Part shown: in pieces, positions 55,269 to 64,000 of the stretch
Position numbering within the stretch: the first letter of the stretch is position 1
Layout: each line of letters opens with the position of its first letter
Origin: Wenyingzhuangia sp. 2_MG-2023
GTDB lineage: Bacteria; Bacteroidota; Bacteroidia; Flavobacteriales; Flavobacteriaceae
DNA: 64,000 nucleotides
Assembly (NCBI RefSeq): GCF_030548295.1
Contig: NZ_JAUOSB010000002.1
Location: 64,001 to 128,000 of the forward strand
Direction: 5' to 3'
Position numbers and translations under genes: made by a program
The notes under the pieces: model-generated
Databases searched by the model: none
The model's input: only the letters and a program-made list of their open reading frames with translations
What the model was told of the DNA's origin: nothing

Positions 55269-58256
55269 TTATAATTTCTTCTTAACCTCTACAATTTCGT
55301 AAGATTCAATTACATCTCCAATAACAATATCATTGTAGTTCTTAATTTGAACTCCACAATCATATCCTTTGGTAACTTCTTTTACATCATCTTTGAATCG
55401 TTTCAATGCAGTTAACTCACCATCATGAACAACAATTCCTTCTCTAATGATGCGTATTTTAGAATTTCTAGTAATCTTACCTTGAACAACCATACATCCT
55501 GCAATGTTACCAACTTTAGAAATTTTATAAACTTCTCTAATCTCAACATTACCTAACACCTCTTCTTTTGTATCTGGAGATAACATACCTTCCATCGCAT
55601 CCTTCAAGTCGTTAATAGCGTCATAAATAATAGAGTATGTTCTAATATCAACTTCTTCAGTATCGGCAACAATTCTAGCGTTTCCAGCTGGTCTTACGTT
55701 AAACCCTACAATAATTGCATCAGAAGCAGAAGCCAACAATACATCAGACTCTGTAATAGCCCCTACACCTTTGTGTAAAATATTTACTTGAATTTCTTCT
55801 GTAGATAGTTTTTGGAAAGAATCTGTCAATGCTTCTACAGATCCATCCACATCTCCTTTTAAGATAATATTCAATTCCTTGAAATCTCCTAAAGCGATAC
55901 GACGACCAATTTCGTCTAATGTTAATGTTTTCTGAGTTCTTACAGATTGCTCACGTTGTAATTGAGAACGTTTTGAAGCAATTTGTTTTGCTTCTCTTTC
56001 ATCTTCAAACACATTAAACTTATCACCCGCTTGTGGTGCTCCATCCAATCCTAAAATTGAAACTGGTGTTGATGGCGGTGCTTGATCTACATTCTTACCA
56101 CGTTCATCAAACATAGCTCTTACTTTTCCAGAGTGTTTCCCTGCTAATATATAATCTCCAATTTTTAAAGTACCTCCTTGTACCATAATTGTAGAAACAT
56201 AACCTCTACCTTTATCCAATTGAGCCTCAACTACTGTACCTAAAGCCAATTTATTTGGATTTGCTTTCAATTCTAAAATTTCAGATTCTAGAATTACTTT
56301 TTCTAATAAATCTTCAACACCTAAACCTGTTTTAGCAGATATTTCTTGACATTGGTATTTACCACCCCAATCTTCAACAAGTAAATCCATACTTGCTAAT
56401 TGTTGTTTCACATTATCTGGGTTAGCTGTTGGTTTGTCAATTTTATTCAGTGCAAAAACAATTGGTACACCCGCCGCTTGCGCATGACTAATTGCTTCTT
56501 TTGTTTGTGGCATCACATCATCATCAGCAGCAATTACAACAATTACTAAATCCGTTACTTGTGCACCACGAGCACGCATTGCTGTAAAGGCTTCGTGACC
56601 TGGTGTATCTAAGAATGCAATTTTTTGTCCTGTACTAATTCTCACTGAGTACGCTCCAATATGCTGTGTAATACCTCCTGATTCCCCTGCAATTACATTT
56701 GCTTTACGAATGTAATCTAGTAAAGAAGTTTTACCATGATCTACGTGCCCCATGATTGTAACAATAGGAGCTCTATCTTCTAAATCTTCTTCACTATCTT
56801 CATCATCAGAAATAGCTTCTTCAACTTCAGCACCAACAAACTCAACTTCATAATTAAATTCTTCTGCTACAATTTTAATTGTTTCAGCATCCAAACGTTG
56901 GTTCATTGTAACCATCATTCCTAACATCATACATGCCGAAATAATTTCTGTTACAGCAACATCCATCATGGTAGCAACTTCACTTACTGTAACAAATTCA
57001 GTTACTTTCAGTACTTTACTATCTGCTGCTTCTTGAGCTTGAACATCATCTGCTTGTTGACGGTGTAAATCACGTTTTTCTCTACGGTATTTAGCACCTT
57101 TGTTCTTTTTAGACTTTCCTTGTAATCTTTCTAAAGTTTCACGTACTTGTCTTTGTACTTCTTCCTCAGATGGCTCTTCTTTTGTAACTGGTGGAGTATT
57201 GAATCGTCCTCTTTGTCCTGGTCTATTTGGACCACCTGATCTGTTTGGTCCACCTGGTCTATTTGGTCCACCACCTGGTCTATTTTGTCCACCTGGTCTA
57301 TTTTGTCCACCTGGTCTATTTTGATTTTGTCCAGTTGTGGCTGTATTTCCTCCTGGTTTTACAATTCTCTTACGTTTCTTTTTAGGATCGTTTGCTGAAT
57401 TGGCTGCCTTTGGATCTGGTTTTTTCTTTTTAGGTCTTTCAAATTGCTTTAAATCAATTTTAGTACCTGTAAGTTTTGGTCCTGAAAGTTTTTGATATTG
57501 AGTCTTAATTGCTTCAGGCTCTCCTCCTTCTTCCGGATTATTATTCCCTGTATTTACTGGTTTTGTTGTTTTTTCTTCAACAGCAGCAGTTTTTGGAGCT
57601 TCCGGTTTTGGAGCTTCTACAGGTGGAGTTGTTGGTTTTTCAACTTTTGGTTGTTGTTTTACCTCTTCCTTCACTATTTCTTCTTTCTTTGGTTCTTGCT
57701 TAACAACTTCCACAGCGGGTTTCACAATTTTCAAACCTCCCAATTTTGGAGCACTAGCTTTGATAACTTGTGGTTCTTCCTTTTTTGGAATTTCTTTTTC
57801 TACAACCGGTTCTTCTTTAACAGTCTCATCAGTTGCAACTACAGCAGGTTTTTCCTCTACAGGAACTTTCTCTTCAACTGGAGTTTCCTTAGGGGTTTCT
57901 ACTGGTTTAGGATTCAAATCTATTTTACCTACCGTTTTAACAGAAAGCTTCTCAGCTCTTGCTTTTAAAACACTAGTTCTTTCTTCTTCCTCTTTACGTC
58001 TTTTTTCTTCTAAAGCTAAACGTAATTCTTCTTTTTCTTTTCTCTTTTCTTCACCAACTTCCTTAGACACAGCTTTTTTTTCTGCATCTGTTTGAAAGCC
58101 ATCTAATAAGATTTGGTATTCTTGATTAGAGATTTTTGTTGTAGGACGAGCTTCAATTTCTATCCCTTTGGATGAAAGATGTTCTACAGCCCTATCTAAC
58201 GATATGTTTAACTCTCGTAAAACTTTGTTAAGCCTTAATATTTTGCTTACAGACAT
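55269..58256 (-). CDS. infB: Translation initiation factor IF-2
   Basis: This 995-residue GTPase brings initiator tRNA to the ribosome. A long charged, low-complexity N-terminal part (about residues 60-430) includes Lys/Glu/Pro/Val runs, a Gly-Gln-Asn-Arg-Pro repeat near 310-350 and a basic helix. The conserved core begins near 490 with the GTPase motifs [16 protein letters not shown] and NKIDK, followed by the C-terminal domains. It is the third gene of rimP-nusA-infB and ends at a shared terminator. Confidence 0.96.
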   Translation of the reverse strand: MSVSKILRLNKVLRELNISLDRAVEHLSSKGIEIEARPTTKISNQEYQILLDGFQTDAEKKAVSKEVGEEKRKEKEELRLALEEKRRKEEEERTSVLKARAEKLSVKTVGKIDLNPKPVETPKETPVEEKVPVEEKPAVVATDETVKEEPVVEKEIPKKEEPQVIKASAPKLGGLKIVKPAVEVVKQEPKKEEIVKEEVKQQPKVEKPTTPPVEAPKPEAPKTAAVEEKTTKPVNTGNNNPEEGGEPEAIKTQYQKLSGPKLTGTKIDLKQFERPKKKKPDPKAANSANDPKKKRKRIVKPGGNTATTGQNQNRPGGQNRPGGQNRPGGGPNRPGGPNRSGGPNRPGQRGRFNTPPVTKEEPSEEEVQRQVRETLERLQGKSKKNKGAKYRREKRDLHRQQADDVQAQEAADSKVLKVTEFVTVSEVATMMDVAVTEIISACMMLGMMVTMNQRLDAETIKIVAEEFNYEVEFVGAEVEEAISDDEDSEEDLEDRAPIVTIMGHVDHGKTSLLDYIRKANVIAGESGGITQHIGAYSVRISTGQKIAFLDTPGHEAFTAMRARGAQVTDLVIVVIAADDDVMPQTKEAISHAQAAGVPIVFALNKIDKPTANPDNVKQQLASMDLLVEDWGGKYQCQEISAKTGLGVEDLLEKVILESEILELKANPNKLALGTVVEAQLDKGRGYVSTIMVQGGTLKIGDYILAGKHSGKVRAMFDERGKNVDQAPPSTPVSILGLDGAPQAGDKFNVFEDEREAKQIASKRSQLQREQSVRTQKTLTLDEIGRRIALGDFKELNIILKGDVDGSVEALTDSFQKLSTEEIQVNILHKGVGAITESDVLLASASDAIIVGFNVRPAGNARIVADTEEVDIRTYSIIYDAINDLKDAMEGMLSPDTKEEVLGNVEIREVYKISKVGNIAGCMVVQGKITRNSKIRIIREGIVVHDGELTALKRFKDDVKEVTKGYDCGVQIKNYNDIVIGDVIESYEIVEVKKKL
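57195..57330 (-). repeat. Short tandem repeats in infB
   Basis: About seven copies of a 15-18-bp unit close to ccacctggtctatttt(ggt) encode Gly-Gly-(Gln/Pro)-Asn-Arg-Pro repeats in the N-terminal part of IF-2. The reading frame is kept throughout. Copy number probably varies between strains. Confidence 0.85.
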
Positions 58257-58313
58257 ATATACTTTTTACTTTTTTTGTTTAAGAAGATGTTTTGCCAATA
58301 GGTTTGAATATTC

Positions 58314-59564
58314 CTATTTATTAAATTCTTCTTTTAAAATACGTTGAACCTCAATAATTGTTTCTTCTTCTAAATCGGTTCTGCTCACTAATTCAGCAAC
58401 ATCTTTTTCGATAACGCTTTTTGCAGTATCAAGACCAATGCTTTTGAATTCGTCAATTATCCATGCTTCTATTTCATCAGAAAACTCTGTCAACTCTACG
58501 TCTTCATCATCTTCTGCACCTTCTCTTAACACGTCAATTTCGTAACCTGTTAATTGTGTTGCCAAACGAATGTTTACACCATTTCTACCAATTGCTTTAG
58601 ATACTTCTTCTGGTTTTAAATAAACCTCTGCTTTTGGCTTTTTATCACCTACAGCGTCAAAGATATCTATTTTCACAACTTTAGCAGGACTCAAAGCCCT
58701 AGAAATATACAATTGCGTATTCTTTGTGTAATTAACAACGTCTATATTTTCATTTCCTAATTCGCGAACAATACCGTGAATTCTAGATCCTTTAACACCT
58801 ACACAAGCACCAACAGGATCAATTCTATCATCGTAAGAGTCCACTGCAATTTTCGCTTTTTCTCCAGGTATACGTGCAACTCCTTCAATAGTAATCAAAC
58901 CATCATATACTTCTGGAATTTCTTGCTCAAATAATTTTGTTAAAAATTCTGGAGCTGTTCTTGATAAAATAATAGCAGGTTTGTTCCCTCTCAATTCTAC
59001 CGTCTTGATAATTCCTCTTACAGAATCTCCTTTTCGGAAAAAATCAGAACGAATTTGTTCACTTTTTGGTAATACAATTTCGTTTCCTTCTTCATCTAAC
59101 AAAATGATTGCATTGTGTTTGATGTGATGTACTTCTGCTGTGTATAAATCTCCTTCTAACTCTTTAAATTTCTTATATAGATTTGTGCTATCGTGCTCGT
59201 AAATTTTAGAAATTAAGTTTTGACGCAATGCTAAAATAGCTCTTCTCCCTAATTGGTGTAATTTTATTTCTTCAGAAACCTCTTCTCCTACTTCAAAATC
59301 TGGTTCAATTGACCTAGCCTCAGCCAACTCAATCTCTTCATTATCATCCTCAGACATCCCGTCTTCTACAACCACACGGTTACGCCAAATTTCTAAATCT
59401 CCTTTGTCAGGATTTACAATAATATCAAAATTCTCATCAGAACCATATTTTCTCTTTAAGGCTGCTCTAAAAACATCCTCTAAGATAGACATTAACATTA
59501 CACGATCAATATTCTTATCGTCTTTAAATTCTGAAAATGAATTGATTAAATCTATATTCTCCAT
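58314..59564 (-). CDS. nusA: Transcription termination/antitermination factor NusA
   Basis: This 416-residue RNA-polymerase-binding factor affects pausing, termination and antitermination. An N-terminal domain (residues 1-130), an S1 domain (about 130-200) and two KH domains (RIPGEKAKIAVDSYDD; VCVGVKGSRIHGIVRELG; KPEEVSKAIGRNGVNIRLA) are visible. It lacks the two C-terminal acidic repeats of E. coli NusA, which is normal outside Proteobacteria. It is the second gene of the operon, about 57 bases before infB. Confidence 0.95.
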   Translation of the reverse strand: MENIDLINSFSEFKDDKNIDRVMLMSILEDVFRAALKRKYGSDENFDIIVNPDKGDLEIWRNRVVVEDGMSEDDNEEIELAEARSIEPDFEVGEEVSEEIKLHQLGRRAILALRQNLISKIYEHDSTNLYKKFKELEGDLYTAEVHHIKHNAIILLDEEGNEIVLPKSEQIRSDFFRKGDSVRGIIKTVELRGNKPAIILSRTAPEFLTKLFEQEIPEVYDGLITIEGVARIPGEKAKIAVDSYDDRIDPVGACVGVKGSRIHGIVRELGNENIDVVNYTKNTQLYISRALSPAKVVKIDIFDAVGDKKPKAEVYLKPEEVSKAIGRNGVNIRLATQLTGYEIDVLREGAEDDEDVELTEFSDEIEAWIIDEFKSIGLDTAKSVIEKDVAELVSRTDLEEETIIEVQRILKEEFNK

Positions 59565-59577
59565 TTAATTATCTTAA

Positions 59578-60039
59578 CTAAAATAATATTTTAACTTTTG
59601 TTTCCTTTATCTCTTCATAGGTTAGAGTTGCTGTCTTTTCTACAGTTATCTTACCTTTTCCTACTGGCTTTGGCTCTCTTGTTTCCCAAACTAACACGAT
59701 GTTATCATCGTTTACCTCAGTCAATGCCCCTTCGTAACTTTTTTCTTCTGTTTTAACTTTTAAGACTCTACCAATATTTTTGACATATTGTCTTCTCATT
59801 ACTATCGGTTTTGCAATATCAGGTGTCGCAACTTCCAAACTGTAATCTTCCTCTTCTCTATCTAAGTTGTTTTCTACAAATCTACTAATGCGAATGCACT
59901 CGCTCAAAGGAACCCCTTTATCACCGTCAATTGTAACTAAAATCTTGTTGTCTGTATCAATATGCAACTCCACTAAAAACAAAGACGGATTTTCTTCTAA
60001 AGCTAAGTCTATGTAATTTTCGACTTTATTTTTATCCAT
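59578..60039 (-). CDS. rimP: Ribosome maturation factor RimP
   Basis: This 153-residue protein is needed for 30S assembly. The N-terminal alpha/beta domain (LHIDTDNKILVTIDGDKGVPLSECIRISRFVE, then LEVATPDIAKP) and the C-terminal SH3-like barrel match the family. It leads the rimP-nusA-infB operon, 13 bases before nusA. Its leader contains a promoter and a terminator-like hairpin ending just before the ATG. Confidence 0.94.
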   Translation of the reverse strand: MDKNKVENYIDLALEENPSLFLVELHIDTDNKILVTIDGDKGVPLSECIRISRFVENNLDREEEDYSLEVATPDIAKPIVMRRQYVKNIGRVLKVKTEEKSYEGALTEVNDDNIVLVWETREPKPVGKGKITVEKTATLTYEEIKETKVKILF

Positions 60040-60049
60040 ATATACCTAT

Positions 60050-60075
60050 AAAAAGTGGGGCATAATAGCCCCACT
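60050..60075 (-). terminator. Terminator-like attenuator in the rimP-nusA-infB leader
   Basis: On the minus strand GTGGGGC and GCCCCAC form a 7-bp GC-rich stem around six AT bases, followed at once by TTTTT. It lies between the promoter at 60099-60128 and the rimP ATG at 60039. Readthrough is therefore needed to express the operon. Control by NusA itself or by translation is inference. Confidence 0.7.
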
Positions 60076-60098
60076 CACTCATTTCAAATATTCCAATG

Positions 60099-60128
60099 CA
60101 AATATAGTAGTTTTTTCTTGATATACAA
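60099..60128 (-). promoter_or_regulatory. Bacteroidota promoter for rimP-nusA-infB
   Basis: On the minus strand TTG, 19 bases and TATATTTG (60106-60099) match the consensus, predicting a start near 60092 and a leader of about 53 bases. Confidence 0.65.
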
Positions 60129-60149
60129 GCATATATTTATGTCTTTAAT

Positions 60150-60205
60150 AAAGGACAAAAACATTCAATAAGTTGCTTAGCCCCACTGAATGCTTTTGTC
60201 CTTTT
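60150..60205 (-). terminator. Terminator of the sulfatase gene
   Basis: AAAGGACAAAAaCATTCA and TGAATGcTTTTGTCCTTT form a long stem with one mismatched pair around a central loop. It lies just past the sulfatase stop codon and is flanked by runs of A and T. Confidence 0.85.
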
Positions 60206-60219
60206 AAAAAAAAATAGTG

Positions 60220-61779
60220 CTATTTTAATTCTAATTTTTGAACTTTAGAATAGTTTTTTCCTCTAATAGCCTCAAAACTAGCCAGCATTTCTTTCAAAAC
60301 TTTTGGTTGTTCTTTCGCTAAATTATGTGTCTGTCCAATATCTTGTTTTAAGTTATATAATTGGAATTCATCATCGTTTCCTAACTCTATATTTACTTGA
60401 TCTGCTACTTTAGGACCTTTATAAGGCGGAATCATAATCCAATCTCCTTTTCTCAAAGCTGTTTTTGTATTTGCTTCAATCACTAAAGATTCTCTTCCTT
60501 TATCACTTTTTCCTAAAAACACGTCTAACAAATCTTTACTATCTGTTGTATTCTCTTCTGTACCTACTAAAGTTGCTAAAGAAGCTAACAAGTCCATCTG
60601 GCAAACTAAAGCATCTGATACTTTTGGTTCTATATGCCCTTTCCAGTAAGTAATAAAAGGAACTCTTGTACCTGCTTCATACAAACTATACTTTCCTCCT
60701 CTTAGTTCTCCTTTAGGATCGTGTTTGTCTAAAGTTTTATCTGCACCATCATTGTAACCATCATTTAAAACAGGTCCGTTATCACTAGAAAATACAATTA
60801 ATGTGTTTTCTAAAATCCCTTCCTCTTCTAATGTCTTGATAAACTCACCAATTACCCAATCTGCTTCTAAAATAACATCACCTCTTGCTCCTAATCCTGA
60901 CTTTCCTACAAAACGAGAGTGTGGAGTTCTTGGCACGTGTGGTTGCTGCATAGCATAGTATAAAAAGAAAGGATTTTTTTTGTGCTCTTTCACATATGTT
61001 TTTGCTTTAGCTAAGAAATGGTCTGCCATGTCTTCATCTTTCCATTTAGCAGCTTCTCCACCTTTCATATATCCAATACGTGGAATTCCGTTTACAATAC
61101 TACTATTGTGTCCGTGGTGCCACATCATTTTCAATAATTCTGGATTGTCTACTCCTGTAGGTTGTCCTTCAAAGTTTTCTTTGTAATTAATTTCAATAGG
61201 ATCGTTTGGATCTAAACCAACTACATCTCCATTTTCTATATATACAGTAGGAACTCTATCTTGAGTTGCGGCCATAATATAAGATGATTCAAAACCAACC
61301 TCATTAGGTCCTGGAGAAATATGTTTGTTCCAATCTGTATGACCATCACCCAAACCTAAATGCCATTTACCTACAATTCCTGTTTGATATCCTTGAGCTT
61401 TGAACATTTTTGGCAATGTTTGTTGCGTAGTAGATATTAATAAAGGTGCTGTACCTGGTAAAATTCTAGCATCTTTATTTTTCCACGGATAAACTCCTGT
61501 TAACAAAGCATACCTACTTGGTGTACAAGTTGCTGATGATGCATAACCGTTGGTAAATTGTATACCTCCAGCAGCTAATTTATCTATATTGGGAGTTTCT
61601 AAACCTTGACCTCCGTAAGCACTAACATCACCATATCCTAAATCATCTAAATAGATAACTACAACATTGGGTTTCTTTTTATTTTCTGATTGTTTTTCTT
61701 CTTTTTTAGACTTGCACGAAATAGTGCTTCCTATAGCCAAAACGGCTAAACTAGACAGAAAGATCTTTTTAAAATTCAT
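60220..61779 (-). CDS. Type I (formylglycine) sulfatase, lipoprotein
   Basis: This 519-residue S1-family sulfatase has a lipoprotein-type signal peptide with Cys at 22. Metal ligands D45-D46 lie in VVIYLDDLGYGD. The nucleophile motif is C85-T-P-S-R with LLTG following, the cysteine becoming formylglycine after maturation. A later metal site is in FSSDNGPV. It should remove sulfate esters from a glycan outside the cytoplasm. It lies 141 bases after the GH110 gene on the same strand. The sulfated position it attacks cannot be told. Confidence 0.92.
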   Translation of the reverse strand: MNFKKIFLSSLAVLAIGSTISCKSKKEEKQSENKKKPNVVVIYLDDLGYGDVSAYGGQGLETPNIDKLAAGGIQFTNGYASSATCTPSRYALLTGVYPWKNKDARILPGTAPLLISTTQQTLPKMFKAQGYQTGIVGKWHLGLGDGHTDWNKHISPGPNEVGFESSYIMAATQDRVPTVYIENGDVVGLDPNDPIEINYKENFEGQPTGVDNPELLKMMWHHGHNSSIVNGIPRIGYMKGGEAAKWKDEDMADHFLAKAKTYVKEHKKNPFFLYYAMQQPHVPRTPHSRFVGKSGLGARGDVILEADWVIGEFIKTLEEEGILENTLIVFSSDNGPVLNDGYNDGADKTLDKHDPKGELRGGKYSLYEAGTRVPFITYWKGHIEPKVSDALVCQMDLLASLATLVGTEENTTDSKDLLDVFLGKSDKGRESLVIEANTKTALRKGDWIMIPPYKGPKVADQVNIELGNDDEFQLYNLKQDIGQTHNLAKEQPKVLKEMLASFEAIRGKNYSKVQKLELK

Positions 61780-61872
61780 TTATATAATTTTTAAGTATTT
61801 TGAATTACGAATTTAACAATTTATCACATATTTTAGTGATAAACATATTAGACTTTACATGGACATACTAGT

Positions 61873-61906
61873 AAAAAAAGCAATAAAATCAAGTTTGTAT
61901 TGCTTT
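61873..61906 (-). terminator. Terminator-like hairpin between GH110 and sulfatase genes
   Basis: On the minus strand AAAGCAATA pairs with TATTGCTTT, followed by T residues, 15 bases past the GH110 stop codon. It may reduce or separate sulfatase transcription. Confidence 0.75.
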
Positions 61907-61920
61907 CTTACCACAGAGTA

Positions 61921-63816
61921 CTATTTAAATTTTAATTTAGAGATAGATTCATCTTTTTTAAGGATAATTTCAGCTTTTCCCTTGTATTTATTTTTCTTGA
62001 AAATGATATTCTTTGATGTTTTTACAGTGACCACAGAATTTTCTGAATATAACATGGGAAACGTTTCTGAGTTGGTAATGGTATTATTAGAAAACACCAA
62101 GCCATCGGTATTTGCAATTTCTAGAATCAAATTATCAAATTGATTGAATGTATTGTTGGTAATTTTTATATTTCGAAATGCAATATTTTCGTTATCGTCA
62201 TCTGTTACAAAACGAATCACTCCTCTATCAAAGCCACTGTGCTGGCAATCTTGAAAAACATTATTTTCAATAGTAATATTTGCTCCATTTCCAGATTCAT
62301 ACCAATGACCGCTTTCTACAGGAATTAAAATTGCTTCCATTTCTGTACTAAAAAAGTTATTTCTCACAATGGTTTTTACTGGATTAGAAATTAACAAACC
62401 TCTTGCTCGGTTGTTACTAATAACACAGTTCTCTACCAACAAATCTGGATATCCATCTAAGTTTTCTATCAAATCTCCTGGCTGAACTTCTTTTGGCAAC
62501 TCCTCATTAAATGTAATGATCTGATAACGCCCGTTAATGTATTGAATATTTTTGATTGATAATTTATGATATGGAAAAAACGAATTGCTCAACCGTACCA
62601 AACCAATTGATTCATTTTCTTTACCAATTACAAAACCCTGTTGTTGCGAATGTCCCATTCTTACTCCAATACGATTTTCATCTAACACATCTACTATTTT
62701 TTGATACGTTCCGTGTACATTCATAGCATCGTCTAATTGATTTTGAAAGGTTGAGTTTCTCAATACAACTTTTCCGCTACATCCAACAAAATGAGTTGCA
62801 TCAGCTGTTGTAGAAACCATTCTTCCTTTTGAAGGTGTGATATTAAAATTATCTAAAATTAAATCTGAAGAATTTTCTGCAATAATTCCCATTCCACCTG
62901 CATGATGAATATTTATATTTGTTCCGTTAAAACCTGCCGTATTGGTTACTCTAAAAGCTGGAGCCAATCTATTTACGCTTTGGCTCCCTTTACTTGCCAG
63001 CACCATCCCTACAGGAGGTAACTTTTTTTTATGATTGAAAACTCTAACCAAACCTGGCTCTAATTCTTTTATAACAATACTTAACTCTCTCCCCAAAGGT
63101 CCAAAAAACTTAGAACGATGGTCATATTCATACTTGTAGTCAATATTTGATACGTTTCTAGAAACTTTTGCTTTTTTAGAAATAGTTAAGTTTGTATAGC
63201 TTTCTGTATCAAACATAATTGCTTTCCTATTTGGATCGTACATTATGGTTTGTCCCAAATCGTGCTCATAATACTCTTTTACAAAATACAATTGGTTGTT
63301 TCTAATTTCATAAGGATATTCCTCTGAAATACGCATATCAAACGTTTTGTTTTTTTCATCCACAGCAACAATCACAGATTCGCTATGAAAAGACATCTCC
63401 CAATCTATCGTTACATTTTTAACTGATACATTTTTAGAATCATCTATCATAAAAGGAATCATTTTACCATGAAATATAAAAGTAGAACCTTGACCATCTA
63501 TGCTGATGTTTTTAAAATCAAAAATGGGAAAAGCTGTTCTCACCATTACATCATCATGATTGGATATGTAACAAAACTTTTCCAAACCTTTTTCAGAATA
63601 AAAATGATACGTTCCTTTTTCAAATTTGATTTGATTTTCTTTGGTTTTATCTAATTTCAAAATTCTATCCAAAACAACAGGTGTAGCATCATTAGCTATA
63701 TTTGTTTTAAATAAAATAGGCTCCACAGAAATAGAGCTTGCAAAAGAATTTGCAGTAAACAGAACCATGATGATATTTCTGATGATTCTTAAATTTATTT
63801 TTTTTATGTTCTTCAT
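61921..63816 (-). CDS. GH110-type alpha-1,3-galactosidase (exo-acting)
   Basis: From the ATG at 63816 this 631-residue exported protein has a signal peptide ending FTANSFAS and a right-handed parallel beta-helix with repeated asparagine-rich turns (ENNVF, NNTFN, SNNTI). The segment with D339 (TADATHF) and D362-D363 (LDDAMNVHG) has the same spacing as the catalytic aspartates I recall for GH110 enzymes. GH110 removes terminal alpha-1,3-galactose. The open frame extends to 63861, but the inner start gives a proper signal peptide. The neighbouring sulfatase suggests a sulfated galactoside substrate. Confidence 0.85.
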   Translation of the reverse strand: MKNIKKINLRIIRNIIMVLFTANSFASSISVEPILFKTNIANDATPVVLDRILKLDKTKENQIKFEKGTYHFYSEKGLEKFCYISNHDDVMVRTAFPIFDFKNISIDGQGSTFIFHGKMIPFMIDDSKNVSVKNVTIDWEMSFHSESVIVAVDEKNKTFDMRISEEYPYEIRNNQLYFVKEYYEHDLGQTIMYDPNRKAIMFDTESYTNLTISKKAKVSRNVSNIDYKYEYDHRSKFFGPLGRELSIVIKELEPGLVRVFNHKKKLPPVGMVLASKGSQSVNRLAPAFRVTNTAGFNGTNINIHHAGGMGIIAENSSDLILDNFNITPSKGRMVSTTADATHFVGCSGKVVLRNSTFQNQLDDAMNVHGTYQKIVDVLDENRIGVRMGHSQQQGFVIGKENESIGLVRLSNSFFPYHKLSIKNIQYINGRYQIITFNEELPKEVQPGDLIENLDGYPDLLVENCVISNNRARGLLISNPVKTIVRNNFFSTEMEAILIPVESGHWYESGNGANITIENNVFQDCQHSGFDRGVIRFVTDDDNENIAFRNIKITNNTFNQFDNLILEIANTDGLVFSNNTITNSETFPMLYSENSVVTVKTSKNIIFKKNKYKGKAEIILKKDESISKLKFK

Positions 63817-63906
63817 TCTTTCTTTTGATAATTTACAAGTACACAAAGATTGTTTTTTCATAAAAAAACATTGTTCTCTTTTGTCAATGAATTGTATTTC
63901 TACGTA

Positions 63907-63945
63907 AAAAAGGACTTATTTGTAACAAACAAGCCCTTTTTAAAA
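63907..63945. terminator. Hairpin with T-runs upstream of the GH110 gene
   Basis: AAAAAGGaCTTaTTTGT and ACAAACAAGCCCTTTTT form an imperfect stem with T-runs on both strands. Its position fits the end of a minus-strand gene lying mostly beyond the window. Confidence 0.7.
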
Positions 63946-63962
63946 TCATGGTAATGATGAAA

Positions 63963-64000
63963 TTATAATGCTAACTCATAGTCTTGAGACAAGTTTTTTG
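63963..64000 (-). CDS. Possible 3' end of a gene continuing past the window
   Basis: One minus-strand frame reads KNLSQDYELAL and a TAA stop just before the terminator hairpin. The length is too short to identify a family. Confidence 0.3.
   Translation of the reverse strand, partial: KNLSQDYELAL

Noticed and set aside
57492-57968. 158-residue plus-strand frame rich in Phe, Trp and Ser
   Set aside because: It is antisense to the Lys/Glu/Pro-rich part of infB; the low-complexity coding strand produces a long complementary frame with no family resemblance.
61859-62143. 94-residue plus-strand frame
   Set aside because: It spans the GH110 terminator and runs antisense to its 3' end, with no independent evidence of coding.

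Overview
The window is AT-rich chromosomal DNA of a member of the Bacteroidota, almost certainly a marine, polysaccharide-using Flavobacteriaceae. The evidence is a SusC/SusD pair, Bacteroidota-type promoters (-7 box TAnnTTTG) before many genes, families typical of the group (BshA, DUF4271, DUF4296, Ala/Glu-tailed ribosomal protein S16, fused CcsB-CcsA), monomeric isocitrate dehydrogenase and a sulfatase next to a GH110 enzyme. The species cannot be named from the sequence alone. Most of the window is housekeeping DNA. I see no phage, insertion sequence or CRISPR array.

Layout. 0-8 kb: rplS, icd, an FAD reductase on the minus strand, a fused cytochrome c synthase with a His-rich loop, and a TPR-like membrane protein. 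8-14 kb: a three-gene RND efflux operon. 14-17 kb: bshA (minus), tRNA-Phe, an unrecognised 321-residue gene, and an apparently free-standing small RNA with its own promoter and terminator. 17-24 kb: two complete class I ribonucleotide reductases, divergently arranged. One is a eukaryotic-type NrdA/NrdB. In the other the ATP-cone sits on the radical-generating beta subunit and is absent from alpha. 24-30 kb: DUF3109, DUF4271-hemD, a polyprenol-phosphate mannosyltransferase/dihydroorotase/DUF4296 operon, DUF423, trmN6, rimM and rpsP. 30-41 kb: a Na+/H+ antiporter with an RCK domain, rseP, a SCO1 protein, an HD hydrolase, 5-FTHF cyclo-ligase, an epimerase, a LysM/periplasmic-binding fusion and guaA. 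41-44.5 kb: thrS-infC-rpmI-rplT, with infC starting on AUA. 44.9-50 kb: a SusC/SusD pair with no enzymes beside it. 50-55 kb: terC, a possible gene relic, ackA-pta and DUF1697. 55-60 kb: rimP-nusA-infB, with a terminator hairpin in the leader. 60-64 kb: a sulfatase and a GH110 exo-galactosidase, probably the edge of a polysaccharide-utilisation locus that continues past the window.

How the genes work together. The translation operons show signs of feedback control: non-AUG infC, a leader terminator before rimP-nusA-infB and a leader hairpin before rpsP. The two ribonucleotide reductases share an intergenic region but place their allosteric overall-activity switch on different subunits. The GH110 and sulfatase pair points to trimming of a sulfated alpha-galactoside-containing glycan.

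Several start codons were moved from the longest open frame: ccs 4228, bshA 15124, the unknown gene 16428, DUF4271 25791, antiporter 32536, guaA 40969, thrS 41161, infC 43152, rplT 44098, pta 54596 and GH110 63816. Family homology, promoter position, or an ATG preferred over an upstream TTG/GTG decided these.
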